Part shown: one piece after another, positions 57,332-64,000 of the stretch
How positions within the stretch are numbered: position 1 is the stretch's first letter
How the letters are laid out: each line of letters starts with the position of its first letter
Source of the DNA: Phylloscopus collybita
Lineage: Eukaryota; Chordata; Aves; Passeriformes; Phylloscopidae
Reading direction: 5' to 3'
NCBI GenBank assembly: GCA_027886175.1
Contig: JAJNNQ010000011.1
Span: 5,642,001-5,706,000 of the forward strand
DNA length: 64,000 bases
The notes under the pieces: model-generated
Database searches by the model: none
What the model saw: the letters and a program-made list of their open reading frames with translations, nothing else
What the model was told of the DNA's origin: nothing
Position numbers and translations under genes: made by a program

Positions 57332-59180
57332 TGAGAGGTAGTAAGTTTGGGATTTTAGTGTTCAGGTTATTTGAGAAGACAAATTTTGTTACTTCCATTT
57401 TTTTTCAACGCTGAATTTTTTGTTTTATGGTTTTTTACTGGGTTTGCTGTATATAGAGATTGTTTGTACACAGATATTTCTGTTCCTCACTTTTCAGGAC
57501 CTGTTCCCAGAGACTGCAAGGGTTTGGGTTTTTTTATTATTTTTAGGTTGATAATTGGATTTTGTTATAGGGATTTGAAATGCTTTGCATCAGTGTTTAG
57601 AGTTGTAGCTTTATTTGCAGCATTTTAAAGACGGATTAATTAATTAATTACAGATTGAATAGGTTGTTGAGTGTAATTTTTTTTTTAGGTTTTGAAGGTT
57701 TTTTAGGGAAAAGGATTTAATAGTAGCTTTTGGTCTTTTGCTGGCTGGTTGGGTTTGTGATCTGCTGTTGGTCGGTTGGGTTTGTGATTGGGTGTTGGGA
57801 GGTATTGAGGGGTTTTGTTTGGATTATTGTTTCCTGGTTGATGAGTTTTGTGTGTGCACTTCTTTGCTGGGGCAGCTGTTGGTGTTTTAGGCTCCCTGTC
57901 TGATTTAGCTGCTGTTTTGGGTTTATTATTGGGTTTAAATGATGACTTAAGTTTATTTGGTATAGTTGTTGATTTAGGTTTATTGTTTGGTTTAGCTGCT
58001 GTTTGAGTAGTTGGGGTATTGATTGCAGTTTGAGTGACTGGGGTCATTGCTGATTTATCTCCCTGCCCCCTGTTTTTATTTGCTGTTCTACAGTAATTTT
58101 TTTATATTATTTGTTTATATTATTATATTTATTATATTTATTATTTTTATATATTCATATATATTTATTTTTATTATTTATGTATTTATTTATATATTTT
58201 TTTATTTATTTAGATATTATATATTACATGTATTTATATATCCATTATAATTATATTTCATATATATAACTATATTTATTATATTTATATGATTATATTT
58301 ATTATATTATTATTTAGCAGCATGCATAAGCATATGTAGAGGCTTAATTTATTGCTATAATTTTTTTTTTAATTATTACGGTGGGAATTTTTTAGGTATT
58401 TTTTATTTCATTTGGGTCTTGAATTTTTTTACGTGAAATTTTTAAGTTGGGGATCAGAAAAATTTTTTAAGGTTCTGTTTATTTTTATACTTTTTACACT
58501 ATTCAGGATTTTCTACACTGGGGTTTACTTTTGGGTTTACTTTTAGGTTAGCAGTTTTATCAGCCTTTCTGGAAAGCTCACACTTTATTTTAGACAAGCT
58601 GTAAACTTTATTCAGGAAGCTTTCTAGATTAAATATTAGGAGAGTGGGTTTTTTTAATATTTAAGGGATACTGACCATTTTTTAAAAGTGATGTAACTGA
58701 TTTAAGAGAAGAAGGAAAGAAAAGACTGGAAAGCTTTATTTGTTACTTTTTTTTTCACAAACTCGGCGCAATAATTAGTAAGTTTTCAAAATACTGGAAC
58801 TAGGATGCAGGGTAGGACGAACAAGTTGTAAACTAAATATCCTTGTCACAAACTCCAGTACTTGTAGAATCCTTTTATAAATTATAATTACTGAGCTTAG
58901 GAGAATAGCTATTTTAATTTGTGTATTTTTAGTGTAAAAGTTATGTGTTAGGGGCAACATTGGAGCTATTTTTGGAGAAGAAAACAAATTGAGGGACTAA
59001 AAAGATATTAAAATTTTAAAGAAGCTTAGGGAACAGAAACACAGAAAGGATTTTATTTTAAGAGACATTAGGGATTTAAGGAGCAACACGGCTACTGACT
59101 ATTCATTTTTCTATAAAGTATAACTAAAATGTCACTAATATATTTTTTGAGCCCCACATTGAATGCCAATACCAACATAT
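57332..59180. other. AT-rich block without recognisable gene
   Basis: T-rich to 58080, then TATTTATTATAT low-complexity sequence at 58085-58330, then AT-rich unique DNA. Open frames here are compositional. It contrasts sharply with the GC-rich surroundings. Confidence 0.6.
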
Positions 59181-59610
59181 GTCTTGGTTTAGGGCAAATT
59201 TGGGAGGAAACCTCCAAAGGGGGTTCCTCTGGAAAGCAATCTTAAACGGCTCCTTCTCTCAGCCAGTCCAAAAAAGAAAGAACTTCCGAGAAAAGTAGAA
59301 AAAACTATTTATTTAATAAACAAGATGCCCACAAGCCCAAAGAATGAATAATATTAAACATTAGAACTTTTCGCTGCTCTGAAAAAAAATAACACACTAC
59401 AAAAATCTTTGCTGCAAATACAGCACAGCTCACTCAGTCTCTCACCAGTCCCACTCCCTCTAAAACTCCAGGCCCCAGCAGGCTGCAAGTGCAAGCCCTC
59501 ACTGCTCTTCTAAATTTTTCCGTCTAGAACAAATTGAAACCATCTAAAACAAAAAACAACCCCAAAAACCTTTTTTAATTCAGCTAGCTAAAACTAACTA
59601 AAACCACAAA
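59181..59610 (-). mobile_element. Diverged, truncated L1-like LTR
   Basis: TGTCTTGGTTTAGGGCAAAT shares the L1 end (GGTTTAGGGCAAATTTGGGA), and TTTATTTAATAAAC resembles the L1 middle. It fades into the Z8 flank near 59600. Confidence 0.45.
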
Positions 59611-59864
59611 TCAACTCTCCCAAGGAATTCCCTGTATCAGTCTGTGTCCCACTGGATGTTCCTGCCCCTGTGTTCATCCAGCTGCCCACGGGGAGACAGG
59701 AAGATGTGGAGCCTCCCCAGCCAGGTGTCTTCCCAACAGGGATCACCAGGGCTCTGCCCAACAGGGGTCACTGGGGATCATCCAACGCCGATCCTCCCAC
59801 GGGGGATGGAGCTGGAGCAGCGCACGAAGCTCTTCCCGCTCTCAGGGCACTCCCAGGGCTTCCC
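59611..59864 (-). other. 3' flank of Z8 with relic finger
   Basis: Begins at CTCCCAAGGAATTCCC, without the CR1-like tail seen in other flanks. Relic finger preserved after the stop. Confidence 0.5.
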
Positions 59865-60716
59865 TTAGTGGTGGTTCTGTTGGTGTCTGGTCAAGTGAGA
59901 GCTCCTGGAGAAGCTCTTCCCACACTCAGGACACTCGTAGGGCCTCTCCCCGGTGTGGGTGCGCTGGTGCCTGATGAGGGTGGAGTTCTGCTTGAAACCC
60001 TTCCTGCAGTCGGGGCAGCGGAAGGGCCTCTCCTCCGTGTGAATCCGCTGATGGACGAGGAGAATGGAGCTGGTGTGAAACCTCTTCCCACACTCAGGAC
60101 ACTCGTAGGGCCTCTCCCCAGTGTGGATGCGCTGGTGTCTTCTCAGGTGAGAGCTGCAACCAAAGCCCTTCCCACATTCCAAGCAGGTGTAGGGCTTTTC
60201 TGCAGTGTGGATCACCTGGTGCCGGATCAGGGCTGAGCTTTTTCTGAAGCTCTTCCCACATTCCCCACACTTGTAGGGCTTTTCCCCACAGTGGATCCTC
60301 TGGTGTTGTGTAAGATTGTCCTTCCAGCTAAAGGTGATCCCACACTCCCCACACTCATAGGGCCGTTCCCCAGTGTGGATCATCTGGTGTTTCCTAAGAT
60401 TGCCCTTCAGGCTGAAGCTCATCCCACACTCCCCACACTCATAGGGCCGTTCCCCTGTGTGGATCACGTGGTGCCGGATCAGCTCGGACCTGCAGCTGAA
60501 GCCCTTCCCACATTCCAAGCACTTGTGGGGCTTCTCCCCTCCATCAGGCTTCTCCTCCAGCTCTGAGCTCCGGCTGGATCTCCGGCCGCCCTCCTGGCAC
60601 AGGGCGGGTCTTTCCTCCTCGCAGCTCCCTGGGCTGGGTTTGCAGCCCCTCCTCCTGTGGGATCTCCGGGGCTTTTCCTCCTCCTCCATCCAGACACTCC
60701 TTGGGAATGAAAAATC
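59865..60716 (-). CDS. Z8: C2H2 zinc-finger protein, 8 fingers
   Basis: Likely a nuclear DNA-binding protein. The acceptor AAACCAG/GATTTT is at 60717/60716 and ATG at 60689, giving 274 residues. Eight intact fingers. Finger 1 ends HHVIH, finger 3 is [12 protein letters not shown], and the linkers HCGEKPY and HTAEKPY depart from TGE. The last finger ends HQQNH. Stop is TAA. It has a beta cassette upstream, the only minus-strand copy with one, so cassette type does not simply follow orientation. Its promoter should lie beyond position 64000. Confidence 0.9.
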   Translation of the reverse strand, partial: DFSFPRSVWMEEEEKPRRSHRRRGCKPSPGSCEEERPALCQEGGRRSSRSSELEEKPDGGEKPHKCLECGKGFSCRSELIRHHVIHTGERPYECGECGMSFSLKGNLRKHQMIHTGERPYECGECGITFSWKDNLTQHQRIHCGEKPYKCGECGKSFRKSSALIRHQVIHTAEKPYTCLECGKGFGCSSHLRRHQRIHTGERPYECPECGKRFHTSSILLVHQRIHTEERPFRCPDCRKGFKQNSTLIRHQRTHTGERPYECPECGKSFSRSSHLTRHQQNHH

Positions 60717-60819
60717 CTGGTTTGGGAGAAAACAAGGGGAGAGAGCCTTAGGCTGGGGGTTCCTCTTTGCCCCAGTTCATCTCAGGAAATCATTGGGCAC
60801 CTTGTGTCTGTAAGAATCT

Positions 60820-60910
60820 CCAAAACACCAAGACTCAGCCCAAAAGTCCTCCAAACACCAAGACAGAGAACAGAAATGCCCCAAACATCAAGACTCAGCC
60901 AAAACCTCTT
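60820..60910. repeat. 31-bp-period array, three units, upstream of Z8
   Basis: CTCCAAAACACCAAGACTCA, then CTCCAAACACCAAGACAGAG, then CCCCAAACATCAAGACTCAG. Confidence 0.65.
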
Positions 60911-60929
60911 CTAAATCAAAACAACGTCC

Positions 60930-61555
60930 TGTAAAAGGGGACATGAAAGGAAGAAGAGGAAAGTGTCTTCACAAACAGATGCTGCAAATCTGCTTGGAGA
61001 TAGGGCCAGGGACTTGGACACAAGGAAGGGACAGAAGAAGCCCTCAGTTCTACAAAATGTTATTCACTGACCACACAGACTGCTGCTCAGCCAAGGTCCT
61101 GCTCAATTCATGAACTTGGGGAAGAAGAACAAAGACTGAACAGAGCTGTGAATATCCCTACTCAGACAGAAGTGGGGAGCATATTAAAGGGGGTATGTGG
61201 TAGGTGCATTGGGAACTCTGTACCTCTCAAGCACTTCAGCCAGTGGGGAAAGGACGAGGGAGATGCAGCCAGGAAAATCAGGATGAAAAGGAGGCTGCGT
61301 CCTCCAACAACTGGAGAGACCCCATGGGAAATGTCCCATGGCCTCTCCCATGGTTTATGAATGAAATGACTTTTACAGGGCTCCTCTGCCTTCTCTGTGG
61401 ACACAAACCTCTGGTGATGGGCATTTTTCCACAAACCTTGGGGCTCTTCTGGAATTCCTTCCACCACCCGGGGAGGCGGGCAGTGAGCGGAGCTGAAGGT
61501 GCCTCACCCAGTTTGGGTGATCGGCTCCCTTGGGTGGCGGCGGCACCGGGGATTG
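60930..61555 (+). mobile_element. Beta cassette LTR-like segment upstream of Z8
   Basis: TGTAAAAGGGGACATGAAAG start, GAGCATATTAAAGGGGG, degenerate TATA position (CAGGATGAAAAGG), then the CCCAGTTTGGGTGATCGG end next to the leader. In ERV sense this is the expected place of a 5' LTR. Confidence 0.45.
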
Positions 61556-62904
61556 ATTGGGGACCCGAGAGTGTCCAGGAGACAGACGAGTGACAGATCA
61601 GGGGGGGCTGGGAAGAGTCAGCAGGGAGAGAGCACTGAAAATCTCATCAGGGAGACACTGGGATCTTCAGGGAGGAAACATGGCACGGCACCCATGCAGG
61701 GTGCAAAAGGGAAAGCCAGGAAGGGGTCACAGCAAAAGGGATGATGATCCCAAAATGTCTCTGAAGGGTCCCATGAGAGATTGTTAAAGCAATTTGCACA
61801 TTCTCCCAGAGGTAATTAAGGACATGGACACACAGGGGGGCAATTAGGGAAGTCAAGAAGGGATTTAGACAACAAGGGATGGATGGTGTTGGTGTGCTGG
61901 GAAGGGAAAGGGTGAAGGGCAGTGTGCAGGAATATGGTGAAGGAAAGAAGCAGCAGCAGGAATCGCTGTGGGAAGAAAAAGGATGATGGAAAAGAGGAAG
62001 AAGAAGGGAAATGCGGATTCTACGTGGAAGGATCGAGATTATCCTTGAATGACTTTGTTTGGGTCCCTGCAGAAATGAATGGTTTTGCAGAAAGCTCAGC
62101 AGCTGTCAGAGGATGAGCACCCACAGGCACTCAGGGGGGCTGCAGGAGGGGCACAAGAAGCCCCTGCAGCACTTGGTCACAAAGGCACAGCAGGGGAAGA
62201 AGGCAAGAAGGGAGGAGGAAAGGCCAAGGGGAAGAAGGCAAAGGCCATGGCAGAGTTTCTACAGCCCCTGAGGGATCAAGCCCAGGGCCCAAGGGGGCCC
62301 CAGCACCCAGGGCACCGGCTCGGCCACAAGGACCTGGCAGAGGCATTGCCCTCCTGGGCAGGGGAGAGCCCACCCAAACAGCCCCTGGCAAGGAATCAGG
62401 CTGCCAGCTGCAGGCCACAAGGACACTGCAACCAATAATTACATTACAGGATGTCCTCCAAATAAGAACCAAGCTGACAGATCCAGCCCCTCAGTCTGGC
62501 CCACCAACCCACTCAAACCAAAAACACAACATTTCACCGTGGGATGGGATCAGATTATCCATGAGCAGGAGGAGGAGCACAGAGTGGAAAATTAAATGAC
62601 TCAAGAAGCTGTTGGCAAAGAGATGACAACGGGAAAGTGGGGAAACAGAGAACAAAGGAAATAAGAAAGCAGCTCATGTTCCGGCCCAAACGTGGAAAGG
62701 ATGGGAATGGGACACGGTTTTGGGGTTCCCTGGCACACCAGGGGTTAAACGAATGCTCTTCCTCCCCTTCTGTGCTACAGCAACTCTCATCTTTGGGCCA
62801 TGCAGGACACCTTGCTGAGTGCAGCTCAGTCAGCAGCTGAGCAAGGGGATGCAGGTGGCAGCCAGGCCTCCTGAGCCACAAAGGGCTACAAAAGGACAGG
62901 GAAT
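61556..62904 (+). mobile_element. ERV remnant in Z8 unit
   Basis: Leader from GATTGATTGGGGACCC, gag end at 62059-62440, then the jump to the env-like tail at about 62436. Antisense to Z8. An in-frame deletion of one AAA codon in the lysine run distinguishes it. Confidence 0.5.
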
Positions 62905-63655
62905 TGTTGAAAATGACCCCAGAATATTGGCTTTCACATTTGTGTGCTGGTCTTTATCTGTGGTTATTGATTGTAAGCACAGTGCAGTTTAGAATCCCTT
63001 TGAGCTGCTTGCTCATTTAACCTCATTGCTCATTTGAAGTCTGCACCGTGTAACTCATGGAAGCAGCAGTGGGATGAGTATTTGATGTTGATGTAGACAC
63101 CTGACAGCTTCTAGAACTGCTAATGGGATGAATGTATTGTACTGTAGGCCTGAGCAAAATAGAAAATGGTCAAATACTTGTGTGTAACCCAGAGAACTGT
63201 ATAAAGCACTCAGGTTGTTTCCCACAGCTGCTGACTGACCTCTCCAAGGGAAGAGATAAGGGCCACACAAACCAGAGCAGCAGAGAAGAATGAGAGAAGA
63301 GTTTGTGAACTGTTCGCTCTCTGGGAAGTGTGAAACAACAGGATGAGGCCACAAGAAGAAATAAAAGAGACTGACCTGATCTGCAGGATGTGATGTAGGG
63401 AAGCCAAAACAGAAAAATAAAAAAAGAAAAGTTTCTAAACCATCAAAAGCTGCCAGGAATGTTTGAATAGAGCATGAAACCCATGAATATGTATGTACCT
63501 CAGTAAAGGAACAGCACAGAGATAAGGCTGCCTTAATGTGCAGGGTGTTCCTGGGCTGATGGCCAGGAACATGCTAGCACTGGACATTGTCCTAGTTTTT
63601 TCCCTTATTGGACTTTTGGAAAATATTCTCAGATAGAATTTTTGTTTTTCTCAGA
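62905..63655 (+). mobile_element. L4 LTR-like segment, Z8 unit
   Basis: TGTTGAAAATGACCCC start. Keeps the longer form with CACTGGACATTGTCC near 63578-63592, as in the Z3 unit. Confidence 0.5.
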
Positions 63656-64000
63656 ATTGAGGTCACTGACAATAATCCCAAAACCAAAGAGGACCCAGGA
63701 AGCAAAAACAGAGTCAGTGAGTGAATCTGCTTGGAGAGAGAGCCGGGGACTTGGAGATAAGGAAGAAATGAGAGAAACTCATCAGTTTCAGAAAATGTTA
63801 CTCATTGACACGGACTGCTGCTGAGCCAAGATCCTGCTGAATTCCTGAACACGGAGAAGAAGAACAAAGCCTGAACAGAGCCAGGAATATCGGATGTTAT
63901 ACAAAAGGGGGGTGCATATTAACGAGGACATGCAGTAGGCGAATCGGGAAGTTTCAACTTTCCAAGGACCTTCGCCAGCGGGCAAAGGGAGAGGGAGATG
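63656..64000 (+). mobile_element. L6 LTR-like segment running off the window
   Basis: Same as 22856-23200. It predicts that a CpG promoter block for Z8 follows shortly beyond the window. Confidence 0.45.

Noticed and set aside
58047..58250. Hydrophobic frame as a membrane protein
   Set aside because: It is a by-product of TATTTATTATAT low-complexity DNA.

Overview
The window looks like repeat-dense nuclear DNA of a songbird (passerine). The reasons are: C2H2 zinc-finger genes with the N-terminal box typical of passerine clusters; several avian-style LTR families, one very like the LTRs common in finch genomes; a short CR1-like LINE tail; very GC-rich short-intron genes; and an avian-type MHC class II beta gene fragment. 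No bacterial-style genes, tRNA, rRNA or CRISPR were found. Product and family assignments rest on reading the sequence only.

Layout. Eight zinc-finger loci (Z1 to Z8 here) occupy the window. Seven belong to one young family and alternate strictly in orientation: Z1 (-, 821-2176), Z2 (+, 7735-8586), Z3 (-, 19398-20165), Z5 (+, 30443-31378), Z6 (-, 37796-38647), Z7 (+, 48644-49384), Z8 (-, 59865-60716). Z4 (-, 25295-26253) is an older, decayed relative in the Z3/Z5 spacer. Head-to-head pairs meet at CpG-rich promoter blocks (about 5.1-5.5, 23.4-24.0, 26.5-26.9, 44.0-44.5 and 44.9-45.5 kb). Tail-to-tail pairs are separated by LTRs, minisatellites and relics of other genes. The alternation builds two overlapping large inverted repeats: about 14.4-23.7 against 26.6-36.2 kb (centre about 25 kb), and about 32.7-40.2 against 46.9-54.4 kb (centre about 43.5 kb).

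Each ZNF unit carries, antisense to the gene, the remains of one endogenous retrovirus: leader, decayed gag, in two units a protease stub, in five a direct gag-to-env junction, plus LTR-like ends. Immediately upstream of each ZNF exon lies a 31-bp-period tandem array. Beyond it is one of two alternative cassettes: alpha (Z1, Z3, Z6), with a candidate 5' coding exon, or beta (Z2, Z5, Z7, Z8), with an LTR-like segment.

Between Z2 and Z3 (10.1-14.0 kb) lie two tandem copies of an unrecognised two-exon gene: a five-codon first exon and one long helical second exon. Copy 1 is frameshifted and copy 2 is open. Only the 3' tail of this family survives at 16.6, 33.9 and 53.0 kb. At 54.6-56.1 kb there is a 5'-truncated MHC class II beta gene (half of the beta1 exon, beta2, transmembrane and last exons). 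It is preceded head-on by an inverted copy of its own 3' end. An AT-rich block (57.3-59.2 kb) separates it from Z8.

Together this resembles an ampliconic, palindromic ZNF array next to, or exchanging sequence with, an MHC region. The zinc-finger genes are likely nuclear DNA-binding proteins; their DNA-contact residues differ between copies while the framework is nearly constant.
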